From Chloroflexota bacterium (GTDB taxonomy: Bacteria > Chloroflexota > Anaerolineae > Anaerolineales > Villigracilaceae): 49,381 nucleotides of DNA. Below the pieces are notes generated by a model. It ran no database searches, was not told the DNA's origin, and worked only from the letters and a program-made list of their open reading frames with translations. The stretch lies in the NCBI GenBank assembly GCA_019873735.1, contig JAIOAQ010000024.1, positions 1 through 49,381 of the forward strand. Direction: 5' to 3'. Numbering within the stretch: position 1 is the stretch's first letter; every line of letters begins with the position of its first letter. A program made the translations under genes and the position numbers. This document shows positions 24,942-32,947 of the stretch, piece by piece.

Positions 24942-26240
24942 ATGCGTACCAAATTCTTTACCTCTCTGGCCCTGTTGTTTTTGCTGGCGGCCACGTTGGT
25001 AACCCCGGCCCTGGCCTTCGAGAACCGGGAAGGGGATAAAATCGTCATTGGCGCAGATGAGGTTGTGAAAGATGACCTCTATATCTTTGCAGAAGAAGCG
25101 ATTGTTGACGGCACGGTCCAAGGAGACCTGATTTTCTTTGGGCGTGCCCTGACCCTGAACGGCACGGTTGAGGGCGACTTGATGGTTGCTGCTCAGGCAA
25201 TTGCCATCAATGGCACCGTCAAGGATGATGTGCGTATCGGCGGCGCGGCCATGCTGGTGGGCGAACAGGCCGCTGTCGGCGATGACTTGTTATTTGGCGG
25301 CGCCAGCCTGGAGACCAAACCCGGTTCCAAGATCGGCGGCGACCTGGCTCTTGGCGGCGCACAGGGGTTGGTTTCCGGCGACGTAGCCGGTAATCTCATG
25401 GTTGGAGCAAGCGGATTGGAACTGCGCGGTGTTGTCGGCGGTGACGTAAAGGCGTATGTGGAAAATTCAGAAGAGGATGCCCCGCCTGTTGGTATGTACC
25501 TGCAGCAAATCCCGTTTGCGGTTCCGGCGGTCCCTGCTGGCCTGACCATTGCACCCAACGCGAAAATCGGCGGCCAACTTGAATATACGGCTACCGAAGA
25601 TTTGCCCATCCCGGCCGGCGTTGTCGGAGGCAATATCAAGCGTATTATGCCGGAAGTGGCTGAGAAAATCGAAGAACAAACCACAGTCCAAAAGGTTGGT
25701 CAGTGGTTCCTGGATTTACTGCGCCGCATTGTTACCCTTGTGCTGATCGGCCTGTTATTGGTGTGGTTATTCCCTGCTTTTGTCCTGAATCTGGGCGAAA
25801 AGGTGCGGGAACAGACCTGGCCAAGCCTGGGGTGGGGCGTAGTGGCCTATGCCGCTTTCTTCTTCGTCCTTCTGTTGGTTCTGATTGTCACTATTCTGGT
25901 TGCATCCGTACTTGGCCTGTTCACACTGGAAGGCCTGAGCACGGCCATGGTGTTTATCGGCATTCTGGCGCTTTTCGCGCTGATTCTCGCCTTTGTCCTG
26001 GTCACCTCGTATCTGGTGATGGTGGTCATGGGACAATTGCTTGGCCGTTTCACTTTCCGCGCTTTCAAGTCGGGTCTGGCGGAGCACCGTGTGTGGCCCA
26101 TGGTGGTAGGTGTCCTTCTGGTTGCCATTCTGATCTCTCTGCCTTTTGTCGGCTGGCTGTTCAAGTTCCTGATCATTTTCTTCGGCCTTGGCGCCCTCTG
26201 GCTTTGGGGACGTGAGAGGCGGGTCAGGCAGGCAGCCTGA
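24942..26240 (+). CDS. Membrane protein with exported bactofilin-like beta-solenoid
   Basis: 432 residues. A signal peptide (about 1-25, ending PALA before FE) leads into a repetitive region to about residue 240 made of short strands such as GDLIFFGRALTLNGTVEGDL and VGDDLLFGGASLETK. The G-x-V-x-G-D-x rhythm is that of polymer-forming cytoskeletal (bactofilin) right-handed helices. The last 165 residues contain four or five membrane helices. The layout predicts an extracytoplasmic solenoid fixed to the membrane, possibly acting as a surface scaffold or sensor. Canonical bactofilins are soluble cytoplasmic proteins, so this is a distinct arrangement. AGGAG is six bases before the ATG. It appears to be a single-gene unit. 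Confidence 0.72.
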   Translation: MRTKFFTSLALLFLLAATLVTPALAFENREGDKIVIGADEVVKDDLYIFAEEAIVDGTVQGDLIFFGRALTLNGTVEGDLMVAAQAIAINGTVKDDVRIGGAAMLVGEQAAVGDDLLFGGASLETKPGSKIGGDLALGGAQGLVSGDVAGNLMVGASGLELRGVVGGDVKAYVENSEEDAPPVGMYLQQIPFAVPAVPAGLTIAPNAKIGGQLEYTATEDLPIPAGVVGGNIKRIMPEVAEKIEEQTTVQKVGQWFLDLLRRIVTLVLIGLLLVWLFPAFVLNLGEKVREQTWPSLGWGVVAYAAFFFVLLLVLIVTILVASVLGLFTLEGLSTAMVFIGILALFALILAFVLVTSYLVMVVMGQLLGRFTFRAFKSGLAEHRVWPMVVGVLLVAILISLPFVGWLFKFLIIFFGLGALWLWGRERRVRQAA

Positions 26241-26265
26241 GTGGATTTGCGTGACCTTAAATAAC

Positions 26266-26294
26266 GAAGCGGGTTGTTGACAGCAACCCGCTTC
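26266..26294. terminator. Bidirectional hairpin between convergent genes
   Basis: GAAGCGGGTTG and CAACCCGCTTC pair perfectly over 11 bp with a 7-base loop, lying between the stops of the convergent bactofilin-like and UPF0316 genes. T-runs are weak on both sides. Confidence 0.75.
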
Positions 26295-26312
26295 TTGCAA
26301 TGGTTTTACCGC

Positions 26313-26843
26313 TCAGGCCCTCCAGAAGCCGCGCCGGATCGGGCGGACATCCTCAGCCGTGATAAAGGCTTCGGGGTCAATTTCGTTGACCAGCGCATAG
26401 ACGCGCTCCACGTTCTTGCGCAAGACACTGCATTGCATGAGCGTTACCATCCCATCTTTACCTCGGGCGGGGATTTCGGTGACGGCAAAACCGCTTGCGC
26501 GCAAGTGTTCGGCAATTGCCGCCCCGCGGCGCGGACTGATGATATTGATGTGGATATGTCCAATCGCCAGCCGCTCTTCGATAACCATGCCGACCACGTT
26601 GCCGGTGGCAAAGCCGGCCGCGTAGCCGATGACATTCAGGGGATTATCCAGGTTTTGCAGCACCGAAGTGATGGCAATGACAAAGATGACCGATTGACAA
26701 AATCCGAGCACCCAGGCAATCCACTTCTTGCCGCGCACCACGAACAGCAGGCGCAGCGTGTCCAGGGTCATATCGCCGACCCGCAGGGCAAAAATGCCCA
26801 GGGCGGCCAGCCAGGCAGCAGGGGAAAGAAAAACATCAAACAT
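26313..26843 (-). CDS. UPF0316 (DUF2179/DUF5698) membrane protein
   Basis: 176 residues. Three hydrophobic segments in the first 85 residues (around 8-28, 36-58 and 62-85) are followed by a small soluble alpha-beta domain of the DUF2179 type (ISPRRGAAIAEHLRASGFAV and DGMVTLMQCSVLRKNVERVY). This matches the UPF0316 family, function unknown; related domains bind nucleotides or small ligands. GGAGG four bases before the ATG at 26843 sets the start; the upstream ATG at 26864 would have no ribosome site. The gap upstream holds one of the dispersed CGTGG/ACACGAAGG sequences. Confidence 0.82.
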   Translation of the reverse strand: MFDVFLSPAAWLAALGIFALRVGDMTLDTLRLLFVVRGKKWIAWVLGFCQSVIFVIAITSVLQNLDNPLNVIGYAAGFATGNVVGMVIEERLAIGHIHINIISPRRGAAIAEHLRASGFAVTEIPARGKDGMVTLMQCSVLRKNVERVYALVNEIDPEAFITAEDVRPIRRGFWRA

Positions 26844-26979
26844 AGGACCTCCAAAGTAGGACATTACCGTTTTTCGTGGCGTTTTTTAAACACCAAGGAC
26901 ACGAAGGTCAAGAAGGAAAAAGCCAGTGCGTCTTGCGACTTTGTAGCCTTGAGTTTGGGTGTTTCCCCAATTTGTAGAA

Positions 26980-27005
26980 CCTGGGCGGCCAGCAAGCCGC
27001 CCAGG
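26980..27005 (-). terminator. Hairpin after glgP
   Basis: CCTGGGCGGC and GCCGCCCAGG pair perfectly over 10 bp with a 6-base loop, eight bases beyond the minus-strand stop. The following sequence (GGTTCTACAAATT) is only moderately T-rich. Confidence 0.7.
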
Positions 27006-27013
27006 GATATTGC

Positions 27014-29155
27014 TTATTTGCTGGCCAGGAGATACAGCCTCTCCACGTATTCCTTGACCATGCGCCGGGTGCTGAATTGCGGCGTGATGGTGCGCAGCGA
27101 TTCTTTGATGCGCGCCACCCACTGCAACGGAACATTCTCGGCGTTGCGGTTGTTGTAATAGAGCGGGATGATTTCCTTTTCCAGCACGTCATACAGACTG
27201 GCAGCGTCCGCCTCGTCCTGGATTCCGGCCTCCAGGTCGGCATCCTGACCGATTGCCCAGCCGTTTTTGCCGTTATAGGCCTCCCGCCACCAGCCATCCA
27301 GTACCGAGAAGTTGAGCACGCCGTTCATTGCGGCTTTCATGCCCGAGGTCCCGGAGGCTTCGTTGGGGCGGCGCGGGTTGTTCATCCACACGTCCACGCC
27401 CTGGACGAGGTAACGCGCCAGGTTCATGTCGTAGTCTTCCAAAAAGACCAGCCGCCCGCCGTTTTCGGCACGTTTGACAATGCGATAGACTTCCTGGATG
27501 AGCAGTTTGCCGGGTTCATCGGCCGGGTGCGCCTTGCCGGCAAAGATGATTTGCACCGGATAGTTGGGCTGATTGACAAGTTTCAGCAGGCGTTCCAGGT
27601 CGCTCAAAACCAGGTTGGCGCGCTTGTAGGTGGCAAAGCGACGGGCAAAACCGATGGTCAGAACGTAGGGGTCGAGCATCACCCCCGAAGCAATCGCCTG
27701 AACCGGATGATAGCCACCCTTCATCCAGCGCTGGCGGGCACGCTCCAGGACGTAGAAGACCAGTTTGCGTTTCAGATGCAGGCGAACATCCCACAGTTCC
27801 TGATCAGGGATTTGCTCCACCTGATTCCAGAGTAGCGGGTCGTCGAGGCGTTCAAGCCAGTCTGGGCCAAGGTACTTGTCGAACAGGGCGCGCATGCGCC
27901 GCGCCATCCAGGTGCCGGTGTGGACGCCATTGGTGACATAGGTGATGGGGACATCGTCCTCCTCCACATCGGGCCACAGGAAGCGCCACATGTGCCGGCT
28001 GACGCGTCCGTGCAGTTCCGAGACGGCGTTTCGGCCCTCCGAAAGCCGCAGCGCCAGGATGGGCATGCTGAACGTTTCGCCCCAGGCCTGACGGTTGCGC
28101 GCCAGGTCCACAAATTGGTCGCGGCTGATGCCGAGTTGGCTCCAGTAGTTGGCAAGGTTCTTGTCTATCAGCCACAGAGGGAATTCGTCGTTGCCCGCCG
28201 GCACAGGGGTATGGGTGGTGAAGACGTTATTGGGTTTGATCTTTTCAATCGCCTGCTCAAAGGGGAGGCCCGCAGCCACGAGTTCGCGCGCCCGTTCCAG
28301 GGTCAGGAACGCCGCGTGGCCTTCGTTCATGTGCCAGACGGCCGGATTGTATCCCAGGGCGCGCACGGCGCGCACGCCGCCCACGCCGAGCAAAATTTCC
28401 TGGGCAATGCGCAGATCAATGTCGCTCCAGTAGAGACGGGCGGTCAATTTACGGTCGTTGGGCGAGTTTTCGTCCAGGTCGGTATCGAGCAGGTAGAGCG
28501 GCACGCGGCCGACGCGCAGTTCCCAAATGCAGGCGTTGACCGAGCGATCGGGGAAATCTACCGAGATTTTGAGCAAGTTGCCTTTTGAATCCAATACCGG
28601 CAGGACAGGAAGTTCATCAAAGTTCAGCGGCTGGTTGATGGCCTCTTGCCAGCCGTCTTCAGAGATGCGCTGGGAGAAGTAGCCTTCGGCATACATCAGG
28701 CCAACGCCAATCAGCGGTAGGCCGAGATCGGAGGCCTCCTTCAGGTGATCGCCGGCCAGCACGCCCAGGCCGCCGGAATAGATCGGCAGGGTTTCATGCA
28801 AGCCAAATTCCATCGAGAAGTAGGCGACCATAATTTTGCAGCGATCTTTGTAGGTGCGCGCACACCAGGTATCGCTGGCCTTCATGTAGGCGTCAAAATC
28901 GGCAAAGACCTGGTCGTAGAGTTCCAGGTAATAGGGATTTTGGGCGGCGGCGTTGATCTCGGCACGCCCGATTTTGCGTAGAAAGACGAGCGGGTTGTGA
29001 TTCAGCCTTTCCCACAAGGCGTTGTCCATGCGGTTAAACAGCCGCTGGGCATAGGGGTTCCAAGTCCACCACAGGTTGTAGGCCAGTTCTCCCAGGCGCT
29101 GGATGCGGCGCGGCAGGTCGAAGTGGTTGGGGGTTTTGGTAAGAAAATGAGTCAT
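27014..29155 (-). CDS. glgP: Alpha-glucan (glycogen/maltodextrin) phosphorylase
   Basis: 713 residues. Releases glucose 1-phosphate from alpha-1,4-glucans using phosphate and PLP. It starts with the DUF3417 segment (ELAYNLWWTWNPYAQRLF) that marks the Thermotoga/Chloroflexi-type phosphorylases, shorter than the E. coli GlgP type. Active-site text includes MEFGLHETLPIYSGGLG, WHMNEGHAAF, VTNGVHTGTW, and the PLP Lys607 in EASGTSGMKAAMNG. The ATG has GGAG eight bases upstream. It is divergent from lutA and shares a 94-base promoter region with it. The product would feed glycolysis through phosphoglucomutase, which is not in this window. Confidence 0.95.
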   Translation of the reverse strand: MTHFLTKTPNHFDLPRRIQRLGELAYNLWWTWNPYAQRLFNRMDNALWERLNHNPLVFLRKIGRAEINAAAQNPYYLELYDQVFADFDAYMKASDTWCARTYKDRCKIMVAYFSMEFGLHETLPIYSGGLGVLAGDHLKEASDLGLPLIGVGLMYAEGYFSQRISEDGWQEAINQPLNFDELPVLPVLDSKGNLLKISVDFPDRSVNACIWELRVGRVPLYLLDTDLDENSPNDRKLTARLYWSDIDLRIAQEILLGVGGVRAVRALGYNPAVWHMNEGHAAFLTLERARELVAAGLPFEQAIEKIKPNNVFTTHTPVPAGNDEFPLWLIDKNLANYWSQLGISRDQFVDLARNRQAWGETFSMPILALRLSEGRNAVSELHGRVSRHMWRFLWPDVEEDDVPITYVTNGVHTGTWMARRMRALFDKYLGPDWLERLDDPLLWNQVEQIPDQELWDVRLHLKRKLVFYVLERARQRWMKGGYHPVQAIASGVMLDPYVLTIGFARRFATYKRANLVLSDLERLLKLVNQPNYPVQIIFAGKAHPADEPGKLLIQEVYRIVKRAENGGRLVFLEDYDMNLARYLVQGVDVWMNNPRRPNEASGTSGMKAAMNGVLNFSVLDGWWREAYNGKNGWAIGQDADLEAGIQDEADAASLYDVLEKEIIPLYYNNRNAENVPLQWVARIKESLRTITPQFSTRRMVKEYVERLYLLASK

Positions 29156-29176
29156 GTTGAGTTCTCCAAAGATGTA

Positions 29177-29185
29177 ATCATACCA
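29177..29185 (-). promoter_or_regulatory. Extended -10 promoter of glgP
   Basis: On the minus strand TGG followed by TATGAT forms an extended -10 about 22 bases before the glgP start codon. No convincing -35 is present. A TACAAT at about 29230 on the plus strand may serve lutA. Confidence 0.45.
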
Positions 29186-29249
29186 AAAAAAGCGTTTCTA
29201 CGGGCCGAAAATTGCAAGTTTGTGAAGTACAATTCTGGCGGAGAAAACC

Positions 29250-29978
29250 ATGCCTGCAACCGTCCAACTTTTCATCACCTGCCTGATCGACTCCTTCTTC
29301 CCCCACATCGGCGAGGCGATGGTGAGCGTGCTGAACCGCCTCGGCCTGACGGTGGAATTCCCCGCCGCCCAAACCTGCTGCGGACAGCCGGCCTTCAACG
29401 CCGGCCTGCGCTCCGAGGCCCGTCCGCTGGCCGAACACACCCTGCGCGTCTTCGAGCGGACCGTCGGCCCGGTCATCATCCCCTCCGGCTCGTGCACGAC
29501 GATGATCCGCCACGGTTACCTCGACCTGTTTGCCGACGACCCCGCCTGGCTGGAACGCGCCCGCGCCCTGGCGGCGCGCACCTACGAGTTTAGCGAATAC
29601 CTGGTGGACGTGCTCGGCGTGACCGACGTAGGCGCCCGCTGGCCGGGCAAGTTGACCTATCACCCTTCCTGCCATCTGCTGCGCGGCCTCGGCGTGGACC
29701 GTCAGCCGCGCGCCCTGCTGGCCGGCGTGCGCCAGGCCGAAATCGTCGAATTGCCCGCCCGCGAGGAATGCTGCGGCTTTGGCGGCGTCTTCTCGGTGGA
29801 GCACCCCGAACTCTCGGCCGAGTTTCTCACGCGCAAGATCGCCAACCTGGAAAAGACCGCCGCCCCCACCCTGGTCGTCGCCGACAGCGGCTGCCTGATG
29901 CACATCCAGGGCGGACTCTCCCGCCAGGGCAAGCCCCAGCAGGTGGTGCACCTCGCCGAAGTGTTGAACCACCGATAG
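29250..29978 (+). CDS. lutA: LutA-type Fe-S oxidoreductase subunit (CCG domain protein)
   Basis: 242 residues with two cysteine-rich CCG domains: the first with QTCCGQPAFN and SGSCTTM, the second with HPSCHLLRG, EECCGFGGVF and DSGCLMH. This matches LutA/YkgE, a component of the LutABC complex that oxidises L-lactate to pyruvate using iron-sulfur centres. GGAG six bases before the ATG supports the start. lutB-lutC follows 15 bases downstream. No lactate permease gene is next to it. Confidence in the family is high; the physiological substrate could be lactate or another 2-hydroxy acid. Confidence 0.93.
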   Translation: MPATVQLFITCLIDSFFPHIGEAMVSVLNRLGLTVEFPAAQTCCGQPAFNAGLRSEARPLAEHTLRVFERTVGPVIIPSGSCTTMIRHGYLDLFADDPAWLERARALAARTYEFSEYLVDVLGVTDVGARWPGKLTYHPSCHLLRGLGVDRQPRALLAGVRQAEIVELPAREECCGFGGVFSVEHPELSAEFLTRKIANLEKTAAPTLVVADSGCLMHIQGGLSRQGKPQQVVHLAEVLNHR

Positions 29979-29993
29979 GCCAGAGAAACCCAG

Positions 29994-32042
29994 ATGAACG
30001 CTGAACCTTTCCGCAACCGCATCCGCCGCGCCCTGGAGAACGAGGTCCTGCAACTGGCTCTCGACGCCAACGCCGAGCGCCGCCGCAACAGCCGCCAGAC
30101 GGCCTTCGTCTCCCTGCCCGACTTCGAAGAGCGCCGCGCCCGCGACCACGCCGTCAAAGCCGACGTGGTCGCCCATCTCGATGACTACCTGGCGCAGTTC
30201 ATCGCCAACGCCGGGAAAAACGGCCTCATCGTCCACCGCGCCGCCGATGCCGACCAGGCCGTGCAGATCGTGCTGGAGATCGTCAGGGAGTCAACACAAA
30301 GGACACAAAGGGATTCAACACAAAGGGACACAAAGGAATCCTTTGTGAACCTTCGTGGTGAAAAGATTTTAGTCGCCAAATCCAAGAGCATGGTCTCGGA
30401 GGAGATCAACCTCAACCATGCCCTGGAGGCGGCCGGCTGCCGCGTCGTCGAGACCGACCTGGGCGAATACATCGTCCAACTGCGCGGCGAACGGCCGGCG
30501 CACATCATCACCCCCGCCGTCCACCTGCGCCGCCAGGAAGTGGGCCAACTCTTCGCCGAAAAACTGGGCATCCCCTACACCGAAGACATCCCGACCCTCA
30601 CCAACACCGCCAGAAAAGTTCTGCGCGAAGTCTTCCTCACCGCCGATATCGGCCTCTCCGGCGTCAACTTTGGCGTGGCCGAGACCGGCAGCCTCTGCCT
30701 GGTCACCAACGAGGGCAACGGACGCATGGTCACCACCCTGCCGCCGGTTCACATCGCCCTGATGGGCATCGAGCGCCTCGTCCCCACCCTGGATGACCTC
30801 GCCCTCTTCCTCTCGCTCCTGGCGCGCTCGGCCACCGGACAAAAACTGAGCGTCTACACCAGCCTGATCCACGCCCCGCTTCCGCACCAGACCCGTCACC
30901 TGATCCTGCTCGACAACGGCCGCTCGGCCCTGCGCGCCTCGCCCCTGGCCGAGGCCCTCTACTGCATCCGCTGCGGGGCGTGCCTGAACGCCTGTCCGGT
31001 CTTCCGCGAACTGGGCGGACACGCCTACGGCAGCATCTACCCCGGCCCGATCGGCTCGGTCATCTCCTCGGCGCTGGTCGAGCCGCAGTTTGACTACCTG
31101 GCGCAGGCCTCCTCGCTGTGCGGCGCCTGCCGCGAAGTCTGCCCGGTGGACATTGACCTGCCGCGGCTGCTCTTGCGGGTGCGGGCAGGGCAAGCGCCCC
31201 GCCGCGCATCTGCGCCGGAGAAGAAAGAAGGCGCCGGATTGCCGCCCGTCGTGCGGTTGGGCCTGCGCCTCTTCCGCCTCGTCGCCTCGACCCCGCGCCT
31301 GTTCGCCGTTTTCCAGACTCTGGGCGGCCTGCTCAGCCGTCTCTACTCCCCCCGCCGCGCCTACATGCGTCTGCCCGCCTTCACCGGCTGGGGCTACAGC
31401 AAAGACTTCCCCCGCCTGGCAGCGCGTCCGTTTCGGGCGAGGTGGAGGACGAAAAATGGGATATTGGAGAGCGGGACATCGGGAAATGGGGAAATGGCAA
31501 ATGGAACAGTGGGAAACGGGACATCTCTTCCTCCCACCCATCTCCCCCCCGCCGACCTCCTCTCCCGCTTCAGCGAGGAACTGGCTGCCCTGGGCGGGAC
31601 GGTGCAGCGGGTGAGCGAAAAAGACCTGCCCGCCGCGCTGACCGCCTTCCTGCGCGCCCGCGGCGCCGAGCGCGTCGCCGTGGACGAGTTCGCCGCCCGC
31701 TACGTGACCGATCTGCCCGTCTGCCGTGAGCCGGACCCGGGTCTGCGCTTCGGCGTGACCGGCGCCCTGTGCGGAATCGCCGAGACCGGCTCGCTGCTGC
31801 TCCTGCACGGCGCCGGCGAGACGCTGACCGCCTCGCTGACCACGGAAGTCCACGTGGCCCTGCTGCGCGCCTCCGACGTGCTGCCCACCGTCGCCGAGGC
31901 GCTGCGCCGGCCCGAGGTCCGCGCCGCCGCGGCCGGGGTGATCGTCACCGGCCCGTCTCGCACCGCCGACATCGAAATGGCGCTCACCATCGGCGTCCAC
32001 GGGCCGGGCGAATTGCATGTATTCGTGATTGACGATTTGTGA
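29994..32042 (+). CDS. LutB-LutC fusion protein of lactate oxidation, with in-frame repeat insertions
   Basis: 682 residues. Residues 1-470 match LutB (YkgF): an N-terminal LUD-type domain and two ferredoxin-like clusters, CIRCGACLNACPVF (about 323-336) and CGACREVCPVD (about 376-386). From about residue 520 the text is that of LutC (YkgG), for example GVTGALCGIAETGSLLLL and GVIVTGPSRTADIEMAL, so two subunits usually encoded separately are joined. Two stretches look foreign: residues about 99-125 (STQRTQRDSTQRDTK onward), encoded by the dispersed CACAAAGG repeat, and about 483-512 (ESGTSGNGEMANGTVGNGTS), encoded by low-complexity GGGAAATGG words between the two halves. Neither breaks the frame. 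The ribosome site before the ATG is weak. Confidence 0.9.
   Translation: MNAEPFRNRIRRALENEVLQLALDANAERRRNSRQTAFVSLPDFEERRARDHAVKADVVAHLDDYLAQFIANAGKNGLIVHRAADADQAVQIVLEIVRESTQRTQRDSTQRDTKESFVNLRGEKILVAKSKSMVSEEINLNHALEAAGCRVVETDLGEYIVQLRGERPAHIITPAVHLRRQEVGQLFAEKLGIPYTEDIPTLTNTARKVLREVFLTADIGLSGVNFGVAETGSLCLVTNEGNGRMVTTLPPVHIALMGIERLVPTLDDLALFLSLLARSATGQKLSVYTSLIHAPLPHQTRHLILLDNGRSALRASPLAEALYCIRCGACLNACPVFRELGGHAYGSIYPGPIGSVISSALVEPQFDYLAQASSLCGACREVCPVDIDLPRLLLRVRAGQAPRRASAPEKKEGAGLPPVVRLGLRLFRLVASTPRLFAVFQTLGGLLSRLYSPRRAYMRLPAFTGWGYSKDFPRLAARPFRARWRTKNGILESGTSGNGEMANGTVGNGTSLPPTHLPPADLLSRFSEELAALGGTVQRVSEKDLPAALTAFLRARGAERVAVDEFAARYVTDLPVCREPDPGLRFGVTGALCGIAETGSLLLLHGAGETLTASLTTEVHVALLRASDVLPTVAEALRRPEVRAAAAGVIVTGPSRTADIEMALTIGVHGPGELHVFVIDDL
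30289..30366. repeat. Dispersed repeat inserted in frame in lutB
   Basis: Two near-identical units of TCAACACAAAGGACACAAAG type (from 30289 and 30313) are followed by a perfect 9-bp inverted repeat, CACAAAGGA/TCCTTTGTG (30329-30347), and CCTTCGTGGTGAAAAG. The same words occur in intergenic gaps (for example near 26900 and 49215-49255). Here they encode about 26 residues between conserved LutB segments. Confidence 0.75.
31441..31530. repeat. Low-complexity purine-rich insertion at the LutB-LutC junction
   Basis: Reiterated words such as GGGAAATGG, GGGACAT and AATGGGATA make an A+G-rich stretch much lower in G+C than its surroundings. It encodes a Gly-Asn-Ser-Thr-rich linker joining the LutB and LutC halves. 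Confidence 0.7.
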
Positions 32043-32056
32043 AATTATGATAAAAT
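32029..32056 (+). promoter_or_regulatory. Promoter of tRNA-Glu
   Basis: TTGACG (32029-32034), 16 bases, then TAAAAT (32051-32056) preceded by TGA (extended -10). It overlaps the lutBC stop codon, and the predicted start is about 12 bases before the tRNA. Confidence 0.7.
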
Positions 32057-32075
32057 CTCGCCCGCATTCGATCAC

Positions 32076-32148
32076 GCCCCCATCGTCTAGCGGCCCAGGA
32101 CGTGGCCCTCTCAAGGCCAAAACAGGGGTTCGAGTCCCCTTGGGGGCA
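32076..32148 (+). tRNA. tRNA-Glu (anticodon CTC)
   Basis: A 73-base cloverleaf. The acceptor stem GCCCCCA pairs with TGGGGGC, the D arm has the Glu-type GTCTAGCGG, the anticodon stem TGGCC/GGCCA encloses loop CTCTCAA with anticodon CTC (reads GAG), and the T stem AGGGG/CCCCT encloses TTCGAGT. CCA is not encoded. It has its own promoter and a Rho-independent terminator directly after it. Its last 13 bases plus the next C are repeated at 44638-44651. Confidence 0.97.
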
Positions 32149-32149
32149 C
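32136..32149 (+). other. Left copy of 14-bp direct repeat (possible attL)
   Basis: CCCCTTGGGGGCAC forms the T-stem 3' strand and acceptor 3' strand of tRNA-Glu plus one flanking base. An identical copy lies 12.5 kb to the right at the end of the low-G+C gene block. tRNA 3' ends are classic integration sites. No integrase gene is visible between the copies. Confidence 0.5.
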
Positions 32150-32150
32150 T

Positions 32151-32180
32151 AAAAATCTGCCAAGCAGGCAGATTTTTTTG
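32151..32180 (+). terminator. Rho-independent terminator of tRNA-Glu
   Basis: AAAAATCTGCC pairs with GGCAGATTTTT around a 5-base loop and runs into seven Ts. It begins two bases after the tRNA. Confidence 0.92.
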
Positions 32181-32761
32181 TGCACTACTGGTAGTTGCCT
32201 ACCCTCACCCTAACCCTCTCCCACAGGGAGATGGGCTGGGGGGGTAGGAGTTACCACTACTGAGCCAATCGTAAGGCGTTGAGGCAGGTTGCAATAACCG
32301 AGATGACGCTGCACTCAAGAAGCGCATAAGCGGTGAGACACGTTCTCAGTTCGACACAAGTCTGATGCAGTCCCCCATCCCGAAATTTTTGGTAATTCCA
32401 CTGCAAAAACAAAAAAATCTCAACGCAAAGCCGCCAGGGCGCAAAGAAAATGCAATTTACAATAGACTGCACTGCAAAAACCATGAACCGCCAAGAACGC
32501 AGAGCGCGCAGGGTTAAAAATTTGCAAAACCAGCATCCAGAGCGCCTTTTCTTTGCAAAATCGGTAAAAAATTCTTAGCGGCTTTGCGTCCTTGCGTTAA
32601 AAACGCCCTTTTTGCAGTAGACCCTTTGGTGTAATTTCCAAGCCTGAAAGCATTTTCATAAGTGCCGGTATCGTCTGGCAGATTTGCCCTGCCTGCAGGA
32701 GGGTTAAGCGTAGGTATCACAAGTTTTGTCTCATCCAACAAAAGGTCGCCCGGAAATCTTT
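32181..32761. other. Noncoding repeat-rich gap right of tRNA-Glu
   Basis: No gene is supported. Bases 32184-32262 form an imperfect palindrome (TGGTAGTTGCCTACCC on the left, GGGTAGGAGTTACCA on the right, with CCCTCTCCC/GGGAGA in the middle), a REP-like unit. Bases 32405-32632 contain several words of the dispersed repeat family (AATCTCAACGCAAAG, GGCGCAAAG, GCTTTGCGTCCTTGCGTTA, TTTGCAGTAGA). A small hairpin TTTTGT/ACAAAA (32724-32743) may end the long minus-strand operon. Short frames here read through repeat text and are not credible genes. Confidence 0.6.
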
Positions 32762-32947
32762 CTACAACAGTCGTTCCAAAAGATCCAACATTTCTTTATC
32801 GCCTCCTGCAGGCGGTACCCAGTCCACCTGCACTACTTCAACTTTTTGCGCTTCAAGGCTTTCGGCAAATTTCTGCAAGCCGAGATTGATCACAATGATT
32901 GGTCCTTGCAACAGTTCATTGATTTTGGATTCCATAGGTTGTCTCAT
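32762..32947 (-). CDS. 61-residue FdrA/DUF1116-associated small protein
   Basis: 61 residues containing IIVINLGLQKFAESLEAQ and VVQVDWVPPAGGD. I recall this as a short conserved segment normally attached to FdrA-type or DUF1116 proteins, also found as a stand-alone small protein in some operons. Its ATG overlaps the FdrA stop codon (ATGA), so it is translationally coupled and almost certainly real despite its size. It is the last gene of the ABC transporter - DUF2877 - DUF1116 - FdrA operon. It may supply an interface or lid to the carbamoyl-transfer complex. Function inferred from context. Confidence 0.75.
   Translation of the reverse strand: MRQPMESKINELLQGPIIVINLGLQKFAESLEAQKVEVVQVDWVPPAGGDKEMLDLLERLL

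Noticed and set aside
30369..32120. Long minus-strand frame of about 580 codons opposite lutBC
   Set aside because: Arises from high G+C and codon bias on the plus strand, where conserved Fe-S motifs prove the coding frame; it also runs into the tRNA gene.
32514..32741. Small minus-strand frame of 75 codons right of tRNA-Glu
   Set aside because: Most of it is translated dispersed-repeat sequence that also occurs in other noncoding gaps; no ribosome site and no family resemblance.
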